A DNA stretch of 64,000 nucleotides from Metopolophium dirhodum (Eukaryota > Arthropoda > Insecta > Hemiptera > Aphididae), in contig NC_083565.1 of NCBI RefSeq assembly GCF_019925205.1, forward strand, positions 33,074,241 to 33,138,240, given 5' to 3'. Positions 1 through 12,217 of this stretch are shown piece by piece. The stretch's first letter is position 1, and every line of letters begins with the position of its first letter. The notes beneath the pieces were generated by a model. That model made no database searches. It saw only the letters and a program-made list of their open reading frames with translations, and was not told where the DNA came from. The translations under genes were made by a program, and so were the position numbers.

Positions 1-1049
1 CCGAGAAGGCTACAGTCATAACTAAGAAATGAGATTTTCACTACATAAAAAGAAGAACTTTGGCTGTACAACGTTGTTTTTATTTTTTTGATATCACTTA
101 TATGAAAAAGTTTTTACTGTTTCAAAAACCATAGCCGACGGGTGGCCGGAGCCTCGCACTAGTGGAGTTTCAACCGTTTTAACGGCAGACGGGTAACCGC
201 CACTGTTGAGTTGTTGTCCATCTCTTATAGACGGCTGGCGGGTAAAACCGCTGTCCGTCGACTGTACCCCTCCATGGTTCTTGACAAGCGCTCAGTGCTT
301 ATATAAGGTCCACGGTTGTAGCCCAAAGGCAGTGGTCTGGACGCTACTAGTCTTTTGTAGCGCGTAAACGCTACAGCTACTCCCCCAAAAAAGTAGCTTG
401 CCATTTAAAAAAAAGTAGCACTACTTCTAAGGCTATTGTCTAAATGTTGCACGCTACTTTTTCGCTACATTTTTAAAAGTCTTCTTATTGAAAATTAGTG
501 TTTGTAGTTTGTACTGATTTGACATTTGGTCACTGGACAGAACCCAAGTTAAAAACTTCACTAACACACTCATCATTATCATAATATAAATAAACAAATT
601 CAATCATAATTGATATTTTAATAATTACCAATTAGATTGTAGGTAGCGACAAAATAATGATAATTTTCGCTACGCTAACTAGAAACTTTTAGCGCCATAT
701 AGTATTTCGCTATCTAAGGCGTAATGTAGCGACGCTATGTCAATCGCTACAATTAGTGCGCTACTCCCAACCACTGCCAAAAGGCATTAAAACCCAGGAA
801 ACCTAATGTTTCAAAAACCATTATTGTTTGTTTTTTTCAAACTTGAAAAACTTTTGTCATATATATGATATCAAAAAATAAAAACAACGTTGCACAGCCA
901 AAGTTCTCCTTTTATGTGGTGAAAATCTCGTTTCTTAGTTATGATTGTAGCCTTCTTGGTTCTTTCCCGCAAAAACAGTTTTTGGTATGTTGTACATTTG
1001 TAAGACGGAGACAACACATTCGAGTGTAGCATCCTCTTAATTATTCGTT
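1..1049. mobile_element. Terminal-inverted-repeat DNA element in intron 8 of kelch copy A, cut by the window edge
   Basis: Bases 1-130 are the reverse complement of about 827-955 with only scattered differences, so these are two arms of a long inverted repeat around a GC-richer core (about 130-330). The right arm seems to continue to about 1045, so the left arm should extend beyond the window. The sequence after about 1040 matches intron 8 of copies B, D and E (for example 42950 onward), which places the element inside that intron. No transposase is visible, so it is non-autonomous. The superfamily is not determined; long arms would suit a Mutator-like or foldback element. An antisense 60-codon frame in the right arm is a by-product of the repeat. 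Confidence 0.75.
330..776. mobile_element. Nested hAT-type MITE (447 bp)
   Basis: The element begins CAGTGGTC and ends in the complement of CAGTGGTT. It is flanked by 8-bp duplications that differ at one base, CCCAAAGG (322-329) and CCAAAAGG (777-784). Eight-base duplications and CAGTG-type ends are typical of the hAT superfamily. The interior is rich in GTAGCG/CGCTAC words in both orientations, probably subterminal transposase-binding repeats. It lies inside the larger inverted-repeat element and so inserted later. It has no coding capacity. Confidence 0.75.
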
Positions 1050-1316
1050 TCATTAAATAATGATTCCTTCAAACTTGATCAATATTGATTTTTAATTTCT
1101 AAACATTTTCGTACCTGTATAATATTGAAATTGATAATTTATAATAAGTTAATTTTTCTAATTAAAAATTAAAAATATTTAGTTTATTCGACTTCTTATA
1201 AATATGTTCTCAACCACTTTCATTTAAAATGCTATGTAATTATATTCTATTCCGGGATTTCTTTTAGCGTGAGGTATTTTTATTTCACAATTGTTTGTAA
1301 TAATTAAATTTTGTAG

Positions 1317-1840
1317 GTAGGAGGTCATGATCAAGAAACACATGCTTTAGACACTGTTGAATGTTATAATCCCAGTATTGATATGTGGAGACCAGTCGCA
1401 AACATGTGTGTTCCTCGCAGTTGTGCCGGTGTAGGAGTTTTATACGGTGAACTGTATGCTGTAGGCGGTCTTAATGGATCAAACCTTTTGAGTAGTGTTG
1501 AAAAATACAGTCCAAGAACAAGAAATTGGACAACTGTTGCGGATTTACTTTTGCCTCGGAAATATGCAGGTAACTTCTTGTAGAATAAATGTAAACTATT
1601 TTATGAAACTTTTTTTTTTAATATTTCAAATTAAATTAATTTTTCATTATAGAAGTAGTCGCATTAGATGGTTTATTGTATGTCATCGGTGGAACGAACG
1701 AATCTTCTCTTTTGGATTCTGTAGAATGTTACAACCCAAACACCAATACCTGGGCCACGGTTACAGCGAAATGGAATGTTGCACGGTTTTCACCTGGAGT
1801 AGTAGCCATTAATAGGCCACAACGATTTACATCTTGTTAG
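1317..1840 (+). CDS. Kelch copy A: 3' end (exons 9-10) of a KLHL2/3-like BTB-Kelch gene
   Basis: There are two exons, 1317-1569 and 1653-1840, joined by a phase-1 GT-AG intron and ending at TAG 1838-1840. They encode the last three kelch blades. Diagnostic double glycines occur at VGGHD, YAVGGLNG and YVIGGTN, with spaced Trp residues (MWRPV, NWTTV, TWATV). The exon starts after TTTTGTAG exactly as in copies B, D and E. Exons 1-8 lie left of the window or are interrupted by the transposon in intron 8. Both frames are open, so the visible part is intact, but whether the gene is whole cannot be judged here. The role by family is substrate-binding propeller of a CUL3 adaptor. A possible poly-A signal AATAAA is at 1990-1995. 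Confidence 0.85.
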
Positions 1841-2244
1841 CATCCATGATTTTTTTTTTTTCGGTACAATATAAATGTTTTAATATTTTGCATTATAGTA
1901 TTTTACGTAATTTACGATAATTTGCAGATAATTGTATAGCTAATAATGTATAATATGTTTAATTTCTATAGCTGAGAATTGGACATTTAAATAAAGTTTT
2001 TCATAAGTAGTTAATAAAATTAGTTAATAATAATATGTAACCAAAAAACCTATAAAATATATAACTAAACACAATTTTTTTTATAGAGATTTCGTTCAAG
2101 TTTGGATCAAATTAGAGAGGTATTTAAATGGAGAATAAACATTTTGGTTATCATGTTTTAAATTAAAAATAAATTATATTCATGGTCACTTGGAATTATT
2201 AAAGTATATTATAATTTAATATTTATACACACAATTCCATTTTC
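1841..2244 (+). other. 3' UTR and duplicated 3' flank of copy A
   Basis: The first 100 bases match the sequence after the stops of copies B, D and E (a TAGCATTCATGATT block, then a run of T and ATATTTTGCATTATAG). AATAAA occurs at 1990. The block around 2180-2240 recurs at 24775, 44040 and 63770, so the duplicated unit extends at least this far. It has no coding features. Confidence 0.6.
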
Positions 2245-2900
2245 AATTATTAATAATAACAATAATAATAATATTTATTTGAAACCAATTACAATTATAA
2301 GATAAACAAATAAAATACAATGAATATTTAAAGCATTGGTTCTCTTTTCAAAAGCAAGTTTGTGCTGAAAAGAGAGAGTTTGTGATACAAGTAGTCATAA
2401 GTCGTCATAATTTTACATAAATAATAGTGCTAATTTAGTTTTTGAAATTTAAATATAAGTAAGAAGAAAGAAACTAAACATAACAGTTATTGAAATAAAA
2501 CATTGGTTATATATTTTTATACATTATGAATATTGAAATTATAATGAACACAAAATTGAATAAACTTATATTTTGGGCTTTGTCGTCCAAATTCATTTTA
2601 GGGACGTTGATATTAGTATTGAAGATGTGACATGATACATCAATAGTTGTTTTCATATTATAGAATAACATACAAATGTTTTTTGTGTATAATGATTTTA
2701 AATTTAATATCTCTAACTCTTTAAATAATTTAATTGTAGGAATTAATGTAGGCTTATTGAAAATAAATTTGATTAGAGAGTTTAAAGTGGTTTCAAGATT
2801 CCAATAGTGAATATGATAAGTTCCTCCCCAAAAATAAATTGTATAAGAAAGAATAGATTGTTGAGCAATGTATATCAATCTAGATGTCAATATTATTGTT
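2245..2900 (-). pseudogene. Fragment of a non-LTR retrotransposon (LINE) polymerase, C-terminal part
   Basis: An antisense frame of about 127 codons (2890 to 2507) shows the pattern found after the reverse transcriptase core of jockey/I-like LINEs: a QSILSYTIYFWGG stretch, then FNKPTLIPT, then FKELEILNLKSLY. Only the tail of the polyprotein remains, so the element is 5'-truncated and inert. An (AAT)n-like run at about 2249-2275 lies beyond its 3' end. Copy B lacks this insertion at the equivalent point of the 3' flank (about 24830). The family call rests on motif recognition only; the clade is not determined. Confidence 0.5.
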
Positions 2901-3637
2901 TTAACATAGTTTTGTCACAAAGAGACTTATAAAATTGTACGTGCCATATGCGAAAATATATGCCAACTATAGCCAAGCTCTACCAACAACTTAAACAGCC
3001 CTCCCAAACTTTTACTAAATTTTTTTAAGCCTAATCAATTTTATAATAGTATGGATTTAGGCTTTGGCCTCCCCAAATCAAAAAATTAGCGCCTATTGTA
3101 CCTAACCAAACATAATATTTTTTAAGACATTTTTCAATTCAAATATGATTTTTCCCGGCAATTGTGTGTACATTTAAGTTTTAAAAAAGCAAAATATGCA
3201 CAAATAAGCTAAAAATCGCTCAAATGTGCACTTTTCCTAAAATATGCAAAAGTATGCAAATTCAAACTTGATATTTAATTTTGCCATTTCATAAGACAAA
3301 TTTATAACTTATCGACCACTACAATAAAACATGCAAGCAGTCCCGAAACACTACAAACAATATATTTATTAGAGGGGGGGGGGGATTAAACACCTAAAAT
3401 CCTCCCTTGGTTATATTGGCTGACAGACCTACTTCGCTCAGGATCGTTTTTCGTATACAATGATTTTATATCACTGTATTCAAATTTGAGTATTTGACGC
3501 ATTCATTACAGTGTTCCATATATTAACTCACTACTGTACAACAGAGAGAAACCCACTTGCCCAACTTTATTTAATTTAATTATAAATTTATGCGAATTCT
3601 GATTTTTGGAAATATTTATTATACTTATTGAACATAT
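2901..3637. repeat. AT-rich spacer, G-run and duplicated 3'-flank block
   Basis: Nothing recognisable is seen in 2901-3360. A run of G lies at about 3366-3377. From about 3402 the sequence matches the 3' flank of copy D at 44238-44460, including the repeated words CGTATACAATGATTTTATA and CTACTGTACA. This shows that the old R1 repeat tail was already part of the unit when the array expanded. Confidence 0.5.
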
Positions 3638-4092
3638 CAGGGCCTAAAATTGTGTGCAGTAGCAAATTTAAAAGTGTGCAGTACTTATTTTCGGCTTTTA
3701 TACATTTTATTTTGATTAATATTCAATATTGATTATTGAAAATTACTAATTAGCATATTGTATTCGTTTAAAATCCTTAACACTAAAAATAATACCGACT
3801 ACACGTCTACACCAAATTCTGGGTGGCTTATAGTATAATGAGTATATTAGCCCAAGCTACTTATTTCGTTTTTAATTTCAAAATGTTCAGTCATATACCT
3901 ATAGGTATCAAGGAATTTCATAGAAGATTGTCTTAGATTGTATTATACCTAATTATTAATGAATAGCAAAAACAATTATGCAATGAAGTTATATGTGGCA
4001 TATGTACACTACTAGGTCTATGTTCATTATTTTAAAATATTTTGGTGTGGAATTAGGTGTGCAGTAGCAAAATATTTTAATTTTAGGCCCTG
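3638..4092. mobile_element. hAT-type MITE (455 bp)
   Basis: The ends are perfect 14-bp inverted repeats, CAGGGCCTAAAATT and its complement. They are followed inward on both sides by a GTGTGCAGTAGCAAA motif. The flanking 8-bp duplications are GAACATAT (3630-3637) and GAACATAA (4093-4100), one mismatch. There is no open frame. A second, broken end of the same family (ATTTTAGGCCCTG) is at about 18408-18420. Copies C and D lack the insertion at the equivalent position. Confidence 0.8.
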
Positions 4093-5160
4093 GAACATAA
4101 TATTAATATTATCTGTCGTATATATGCACTCTAACGCAGATTGCGTATTTCTGATAACTAATAAGTGGGTACCTAATAACATTTTTTCTAATGCTTACAT
4201 ACGAAGCTCGTCTTTACCAGGAGCGGATTTAAGTATGTGGTGGCCCCTGGGCGGAATATATTGTGGGGGCCCCTTATACATAAACAAGGAAATATATTTT
4301 TTTGCTTATTAAATAATATTTATTATTATGTTTAGTAGTAGTAACAATTAACTACTATTTAATAATAAATAATTTTAAAAACAATCGAATCGAGTATAAC
4401 TAGTATATTAAGTAATATTACCATAGTATTAAGTGTAAGTAATTAAATATAATAAATAAAAATAATACAAATAATAATGTCAAGTAATTAAAATTAAATG
4501 CCTGGAACTTTTCTTAATTTATAATAACGATAATTTATCTACAGACAGATAGTCTGTAATGTGTATTTTATATTTCCGAAAACTAATCTCATAATTCTGA
4601 CGATGAATTACCTATATTCTTGTTAACCATCATGTTTTCTACGACATTCGACATATCATTCAGACCCACATGTGTATATTTAGAATCACATTTACTAATA
4701 TTATTACAATCGACTGTGCACACCGATCGCGGACAAAATAAACTATCTTATCTAGACTTTTAGAGACCGTTCATTGTCAATAAACGTAAATACATCCATT
4801 ATTAGTTAGTAAAATAAAAATTTTTAAATGTCCAAAAAAAGTTCAATATTATTTAATTAAGTATGTGTAAATATAAATAAAATATTTTTTCTATATTCTA
4901 ATTTAAATATCATAAAAATGCTAAGTCATTATAAAGTAATTTTTAGTATTTCTGTGGTCATGTTTATAAGTCATTTTAATATTTTTTCGTGTGCATTTTT
5001 TATAAAAGGTCATCAAGTTCCGCCAGTTCCGGGCCCTACTAAATAATAAGTATCATGGGAAGTTCCCGGTGGCCTATCGGGACTTGCCATTGGCCTGGCG
5101 GCTGCATGAAATTATTTTTTTAAATAATATTTATATAATATAAAACATAGGTATATCCAT
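4093..5160. other. 3' flank of copy A with a decayed transposon end
   Basis: Blocks at 4124-4200 and 5045-5105 match the flanks of copies B (about 25110-25170) and C (36830-36950), so they belong to the duplicated unit. Between them, 4216-5040 starts with CAGGAGCGGATTTAAG and contains GGGGGCCCC-rich sequence. This resembles hAT-like MITE ends with GGCCC-rich borders, but the right border is unclear. No gene is seen. Confidence 0.4.
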
Positions 5161-5161
5161 G

Positions 5162-6111
5162 GGCGTAACTAGGATTGAATAGTTACAGGGGCTAGAGTCC
5201 TAGAAAACCAAAGTGTAAAAACTAAAATACACCGTGAGGGGCTAAGCCCCCCACACCCCCCTAATCAGCGTCACTGAAATTTAATAGTCACAAATACTTT
5301 GCTAAAATCAAATATCTATACTTCAAACACTCACAACAATTTAATTTGATTTTCTTGTAGACATTTTTTTTGATAAAGGAAGACAAACTTCCTAGATCTT
5401 AGATTTAAAAAGAACTATTTATAACTTAAAATTTTCGCATTTTCGTCACTTTTACGTAATGTCAAAATACGAACTTTAATGCAAAGAAAAATGTGTCCTT
5501 ATGTATTTTTAATATTTTTCAACTGCTATTGTAACAATATAATAGGAGCCTTGTATTATGTTTTTAACTAACAAAATTTTATTGATATTTATAGAAAAAA
5601 TTGAAAACTAAAAATGTCCGTAAACAGCTCAAAACAAGTTAACCATTTTGAAAATTGTATCGCGTAAGGAAAATGCTAATGCAATGCTAAGGTATAAACA
5701 TTCAGTGAAAATTTCATGTACTTCATTCTTCAGCCATTATCGAATTTGCGTAAAAATTACCGTTTTTCCTTAATTTATTTTAGTTTTTCCCGGTGCTTTT
5801 GAAAACTACAGAGAGTTGTTACTTTTGATCACACAGTACGATGCAAATAATATAGCTATAATATTATAAGAATAGGTAGATACGCCAAGGGTACCTATTA
5901 AATATAATAATAAATTCGTACTTGGTACATCCACGTTTATTATATTTTCTTTTATATTATTATAATCATTATTTTAAACATTTTTTTCTTCTTCGTAATG
6001 ATTTGGGCTATAACCACGAGCCTATAAGGAGGGGCTGAAAAGTAAAACCTTTTAGGGGGAGCTAAATACTAATACGGGAGGGCTAAGCCCCCCCCCCCCT
6101 AGCTACGCCGG
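5162..6111. mobile_element. TIR element with GGGGCTAAGCCCC ends (about 950 bp)
   Basis: The left end GGGCGTAACTAGG and the right end CCTAGCTACGCC are near-perfect inverted repeats. GGGGCTTAGCCCC-type palindromes lie near both ends (5235-5265 and 6080-6100), and a similar terminus is seen at 54205-54260. The interior includes sequence like the R1 family in reverse orientation. No transposase frame is seen. The target duplication could not be fixed. Confidence 0.5.
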
Positions 6112-6354
6112 TGGAACGATATATCGTTCTAATAGCCAGTTGAAAAATATTAAAAATACATAGGCACAATTTTTTTTTAAAGCACTTGAAGTTCAAATTT
6201 TGACAAAATTTGTCAAATTTCAAATTTAATAATTATTTTGTAGTTGAAAATGTAGTTGAAATTGTAGTTGAAAACTTTTATAGCTAAGGATTGAAAATTG
6301 AAAACAATGCTTTTAGGCTCCACGTAAATAGGTTATATATAAATTACTTTATTC
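6112..6354 (+). repeat. R1 repeat fragment, left of a hAT insertion
   Basis: This is R1-family sequence (ATATCGTTCTAATAGC, then AAATAGGTTATATATAAATTAC). It continues without loss at 7777, on the other side of the hAT insertion. Confidence 0.7.
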
Positions 6355-7776
6355 CAGGGCTTGCATTTGAAAAAAAAAATATTGTTTTACGTTATTTACA
6401 ATCAAAACGTTATACAAATTTTGAGTTTATCGTTATTCAAAATTTAAACGTTATTCAACTTTTGTGTTTATCGTTATTCAGAATTAAAACGTTATACAAT
6501 TTTTGCGTTTAACGTTATTCATAATTAAAACGTTATACAATTTTTGCGTTTATCGTTATTTAATATTTAAAAGTATTTAGATACCTGTTTTAAAAGTACA
6601 CAGGCTGCAATTTAAAAGTATATGACTATGACCTTTTTTGGGGACATAATTTCCCTATTCTGATTTTTAAGTAGGTATTGTGTAATTTTATTTATTTAAT
6701 TAAATGGGTTAGATAACCCAATTACATATTATTTACAAAATATAGAGTACAGTGATACAGATTAAATTACAATATACATAGTTCGTAAAGAAATGGAAAC
6801 AAAATAAATGATAAAACAGTATGATGATAATTAATCTTAAGTTATAAGTGATAATGTATTATTGAATTTAATAAATTGCCTAGGCTCTAAGGACTTTATT
6901 ATAAAATAATAAATATAAAAAAAAAAAATCATGATCATTATTTTGAAATTTTGAACGTATTATTAGGTTTTTAAGTGTTAAAATTATTTAGTAAGTTTTA
7001 CAATATTGTGCTTGAGAATATCATTTAAGCAGGAATCTATGTTTCAAACATATTTTACTCTGATTGTTTTGACATACTTTGTCAACATTTATTTTATACC
7101 TTCCTACAATTGACAAAATAATCAGAATCTATAATTTATGTTGTTAAAAGTTAAATAATATGTATTGGCAATATAAAAGTGTGTACATAGCTAATATACT
7201 ATAGAGTGTAGACAACATAGTATAATTCATACTATCTAAATTATACTTATTACCACATTACCATTATTAAATAGAACATTCACAAACAACAAAATAAATA
7301 CCAATGATCACCGAACACAATAGTTGAATAACTTGAATGGTATAAATTCCGACCGTAGTACAGATAGTACAGTACAATATTATCAGAGTATCACTATTAT
7401 TAGCTATTGGTAATTAAATTATTCTATTAATACCTTCTTATTAAATTTTAAAATAAATCTAATACGGGATCTCCCGGATAGGCCGGATACGGGATAAAAT
7501 TAATTCTTGGCTCGAATAAATAATTGAATAATACTAAGTATTATTAAATAATTGGAAATTAATTATTTTGTTTAATGGAATACAATATATACCGTTTTGC
7601 GTTATGTTTTGTTTAATGATATATCATATATTTTGTTAAACGTTACGTTTTGTTTTGTGTTATTTATTTATATATGTTTATCGTTTTTCGTTATAATTAC
7701 GTTTACAAATTTCAATCGTTTTTTTATCAAACATAACGTTATAATCATAACGTTATTATAACGTTTGCAAGCCCTG
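6355..7776. mobile_element. Non-autonomous hAT element (1422 bp) with perfect 8-bp target duplication
   Basis: It begins CAGGGCTTGCA and ends TGCAAGCCCTG, an 11-bp perfect inverted repeat. It is flanked by perfect 8-bp duplications CTTTATTC (6347-6354 and 7777-7784). The target is an R1 repeat, whose uninterrupted form (AATTACTTTATTCACAATA) is present at about 11296-11313 and serves as the empty site. There is no transposase frame of useful length. The subterminal regions are packed with AACGTTA words in both orientations, probably binding sites. The perfect duplication suggests a young insertion. Confidence 0.85.
6405..6572 (+). repeat. About 40-bp subterminal tandem repeat, four units
   Basis: Four units of about 40 bp start near 6408, 6448, 6487 and 6528. 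Each contains AAACGTTATACAATTTTTGCG followed by a TTTATCGTTATTCA-like half, and they differ by a few bases. They sit just inside the left end of the hAT element, and related CGTTA words recur near its right end (7600-7765). Confidence 0.75.
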
Positions 7777-8264
7777 CTTTATTCACAATAATATCATCAA
7801 ATATACTTGGTAATATCATAGGCTGACTGACCGTTTTCGCTGAGAATCGTTTTCCTTATACAATGATATTATATCATTGAATTCAAATTTAACACCAACC
7901 GTTACAGTAACCCACTTGTAACCTACTGTACAGCAGAGCGACATCCACATACCCACCTTTTTTTTTTTTGCTGACAAGGTATACACAAATCCAAGTATTG
8001 CTTAACATCAGATTGAGTAATATTTTTATAACTTTTATTTATTTCATATTACATGCGATCTCTACTCCCGTGTTCAATAGACATATGAATTTCATGTAAA
8101 TAATCCAAAAATTTCTTCTATCATAACATATAATATAACATTTTCAAAGTCTAAAATATATAAAAATACCGTCAAACGGCCGAACTTGGGGCAGATTTGA
8201 AATTCTATTGTAAATAACTTTAAGATTAATTAATCTAGACATATTCTCAATGCAACATTTTTAG
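7777..8264 (+). repeat. R1 repeat tail and AT-rich spacer
   Basis: The interrupted R1 copy continues through the words GACTGACCGTTTTCGCTGAG, TTATATCATTGAATTC and CTACTGTACAGCAGAGCGAC to about 7965. Nothing is recognised in 7966-8264. Confidence 0.6.
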
Positions 8265-10085
8265 ATTCTGAGCGAAGCGATGAATGTATTGATTCTACAA
8301 TGATGTGTGTTTTTTTTTTTATTTTTTTTATTTTAGATTCTGAGTGAAACGATGAATGTATTGATTTTACAATGATGTGTGTTTTTTTTTTTATTTTTTT
8401 TTTATTTTTTTTTTTTTATTTTTTTTTTTATTTTTTTATTTTTGTGTCTGTGTACACGATAAGTAGTCGAAATAATGCTTCGATTTTCGACTTCAGTATC
8501 TTGTTCGATGGGAAAGTGAATATCGTTGGTGCATTGGGGAGGTCAAAATTTTAATTTCCCAGTAGTTTTCAAAAGCGATGTGAAAAACAAAAGAAAAATT
8601 AAGGAAAAACGGGAATTTTTACGCAAAATCGATTTTTAACAAAATCGATTTTGGTTATTGGTGTAACTCTAAAACAAATGACCGTAGATGCATGAAATTT
8701 TCACTGGTTGTTTATATTTGCATTTTCTATACACAATACAATTTTGAAAATAATTTGACTTTTTTTGAACTGTTTACGGACATTGTCAGTTTTCAGTTTT
8801 TTTAAATTTTTTTTCTATAAATATCAATAAAATTTTATTTGTTGGGTAAAAAAGCTTGAAAATTTAATAGAAGGCTCCTAGGTTATTGTTTCAAAGGCAG
8901 ATGAAAAAAATTAAAAATCCTTAGTCACAGTTTTTTTTTATACACGTTTAAAGTTCAAATCTTGAAAAAATACGGAAAAATCACGAAAATTTGCAAATTA
9001 TTTTGAGTTAGAAATTCATAAAAAATTTTCTTTTTAAATCTAAGATTTTAAAATCTAATACAAGATTCCTCATAAGTTTGTCTAACTTTATCAAAAAAAA
9101 AATTTCTACAAGAAAGTCAAATTAAATTTTTATGAGCGTTTTAAATTCATATTTTTACAACATTAGATATTCACTCGATTTCTCATGTACCGATTTCCTT
9201 ATTTTCTTGTAATTCAAAAACGAATAACTGTAGATACATGAAAATTTCACTGAATGTTTATATTAGCATTTCCTATACACCATACAATTTTGAAAATATT
9301 TTGACACTTTTTGAGCTGTTTACGGGCATTTTCAGTTTTCAATTTTTTTAGTTTTTTTTTCTATAAATATCAATAAAGTTTTATCTGTTGGGCCAAAAAG
9401 TGTAAAAATTTAATACAAGACTCCTGATATATTTTTACAATAGCAGTTGAAAAATATTGAAAATACATAGGCACAGTTTTTTTTTATAAGCATTTAAAGA
9501 TCAAATTTGGACAGAATTTATCAAAATCTCGAAAATTATCAACCATTGTAATTAATAAATTATAAAATGTTCAGTTTTTATAGCTAAGGATTGAAAATTT
9601 AAAACAAGATTCCGTGTAAATAGATAATTCGGTTACCAAAAAATCTAAAAAATACACAAGCACAGTTTATTTGTATAGTCATTTTAAGTTCAAATTTGGA
9701 CGAAATTACATAAAAACCTAGAATAACTATTTTAGTTATTTTGTTGTGATTGTATAATATTATTCGTGGGCACTTGAAACTTCTAATTTGTAATATTTTC
9801 ATCGATATATTATGATGATAGTATCACGGTTTGTTGTTGATGTATAACGCGTTATATGTACCTAATGGATATTGTGATATGATTAATTTGGAATTTATTA
9901 TAGGTCAATTTTTTTTTTAATACCATAGATAAGTGTATAATATGTCTTATACCTAGACTGACATATCGTCTCCACTCAGAATCGTTTTTCTTATACAATG
10001 ATATATCATTGAATTCAAATTTAATACCATCCATTATACAGTGACCCACTTGTAACCTACAGTACAGCAGAGCGACATCCACTTG
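8265..10085 (+). repeat. R1 repeat copies
   Basis: It starts with GATTCTGAGCGAAGCGATG (8269), which is partly duplicated at 8337. A long T-rich stretch, a TTTTGGTGTAACTCTAAAAC block (8659), and the recurring AGCTGTTTACGGACATT and TAAAATTTAA blocks follow. The internal body repeats (about 8770-9100 and 9230-9600), so this is a compound copy. It closes with the GACATATCGTCTCCACTCAG and CAGCAGAGCGACATCCACTTG block at 9955-10085. There is no open frame longer than chance. Confidence 0.65.
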
Positions 10086-11480
10086 CCCACCTTTTTTTAT
10101 TTTTTTTTTATTTTTGTGTCTGTCATCACCTTTTAGGACAGTAAAAGTGCTTGGATTTTCTTCAATAGTAACTTTTCTGATAGGAAAGTGAATCTAGTTG
10201 GTACTTTGGGGGGTCAAAATTTCCCAGTAGTTTTCACAAGCGACGTGAAAAACAAAAGAAAAATTAAGGAAAAACGGGAATTTTTACGCAAAATCTGTTT
10301 TCGAGAAAATCGATTTTGGTTTTTGGTGTAACTCTAAAACAAATTACCGTAGGGACATGAAATTTTGACTGAATGTTTATATTAGCATTTTCTATGCACC
10401 ATAAAATTTACAAAATATTTTGACTCTTTTTGAGCTGTTTACGGCCATTGTCAGTTTTCAATTTTTTTAGTTTTTTTTTCTATAAATATCAATAAAATTT
10501 TATCTGTTGAGTAAAAAAGCTTGAAAATTTAATAGAAGGCTCCCAGGTTATTGTTTCAAAGTCAGATGAAAAAAATTAAAAATCCTTAGTCACAGTTTTT
10601 AATTATAAGCATTTAAAGTTCAAATTTTGACAAAATACGGAAAAATCACGAAAAATAGCAAATTATTTTGATGAGAATTCATAAAAATTTTTTTTTTTAA
10701 ATCTAAGATTTGAAAATGTAATATAAGATTACTCATAAGTTTGTGTACCTTTATCAAAAAAAAAATGTCTAGAATAAACTTAAATTAAATTTTTATGAGC
10801 GTCTGAAATTTATATTTTTACAACATTTGATATTTACTCGATTTCTCATGTAACAATTTTCTTATTTTATTGTAATTAAAAAACGAATGACTGTAGATAC
10901 TTGAAAATTTCACTGAATGTTTATATTAGCATTTTCTATACACCATAAAATGTTGAAAATATTTTGACTCTTTTTGAGCTGTTTACGGACATTGTCAGTT
11001 TTCAATTTTTTTAGTTTTTTTTCTATAAATATCAATAAATTTTTATTTGTTGGGTAAAAAAGCGTGAAATTTTAATATAATGCTCCTGATATATCGTTCT
11101 AATAGCAGTTGAAAAATATTAAAAATACATAGGCACAATTTTTTTTTATAAGCATTTAAAGTTCAAATTTTGACAACATTTATCAAATTTATAATTTATT
11201 AATTATTTTGTAGTTAAAAATTTATAAATTTTTAACTATTATGGCTAAGGATTGAAAATTTAAAACAAGGCTCCACGTAAATAGGTTATATATAAATTAC
11301 TTTATTCACAATAATATCATCAAATATACTTGGTAAAATCATAGGCTGACTGACCGTTTTCGCTCAGGATCGTTTTTCTTATACAATGATATTATATCAT
11401 TGAATTCAAATTTAACACCATCCATTACAGTGACCCACTTGTAACCTACCGTACAGCAGAGCGACATCCACTTATCCACC
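10086..11480 (+). repeat. R1 repeat, long copy
   Basis: This has the same order of blocks as the previous copy: T-rich start, GGACAGTAAAAGTGCTTGG, GTGTAACTCTAAAAC, GAGCTGTTTACGG (twice), CTCCACGTAAATAGG, CTGACCGTTTTCGCTCAGGA, and CAGCAGAGCGACATCCAC at the end. It is the best near-complete reference copy in the window, at about 1.4 kb, and is non-coding. Confidence 0.7.
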
Positions 11481-12217
11481 TTTTTTTTAGTTAAGGTTTG
11501 ATGTATTGATATCTGTTGCATTTGAATCATACAAATTATTCCTTCTATGATTTTTTTTTTATTTGACTTTGGGCACTATGTTAAATTTTTTAAAAAGTAC
11601 TAGACAATTTTTTGAATTTAACAAATATAATTTGTACCCGGTGAGCATATATTAACATATAAAAAAAAAATAAAAACATTCTTGTTGACCAATTAAATAA
11701 GTAGGTATTATAATATTATGTAAATAACATTAAAAAATCAGGGTTGAATAACAGTGGCCCAAGTTGGACTACTTGGACTAAATAAGTAAAACGTAATTTA
11801 CAAAAATGTATACCAGATTATAATATTTTATAATATAGAGTAGTAAGTACTAAGTTTAACACACATCCGAACATATTCTTTATTATCAATTTGTATGTAA
11901 AACGTCTAATTCAATGAGTATTAGTGTAAGTTTTCGGACCTTTTCAAAACAATAGAATATATTAAACTAAAAATTAATACTTTCGTTTAAAATTTGATGC
12001 TGCAACACTACCAAAATGATTTTAAATATTGTTAAAATAACAACAGAAAATTTGTATCACATTAATTAATTGAAAAGAGACCATTATGGAGGTAAAATCG
12101 TAAAACTAAAAGATAATATTTTTGGCCCCCATGTTAAACGCACGCCCCAAGTTGGCCCGGTTAATTAAAAAAATAAAGTTATTAAACTGATTATTATAAT
12201 CATAAATTGGATTTTAT
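11481..12217. other. AT-rich spacer
   Basis: No gene is recognised. GGCCCAAGTTGGAC (11756) and CCCCAAGTTGGCCC (12146) are similar words in the same orientation, perhaps the remains of a repeat. The last 8 bases (GATTTTAT, 12210-12217) are the left target duplication of the following hAT element. Confidence 0.4.

Noticed and set aside
2507..2890. Independent gene of 127 codons
   Set aside because: Its motifs fit the tail of a LINE polymerase and it lacks the rest of the protein, so it is listed as a retrotransposon fragment.
3360..3380. G-runs (also near 18287, 33950 and 57720) as quadruplex regulators
   Set aside because: Each is a single homopolymer-like run inside or beside transposon sequence, without four spaced tracts.
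6405..6572. CRISPR-like regular repeat
   Set aside because: The units are directly adjacent without unique spacers and lie inside a eukaryotic hAT element.
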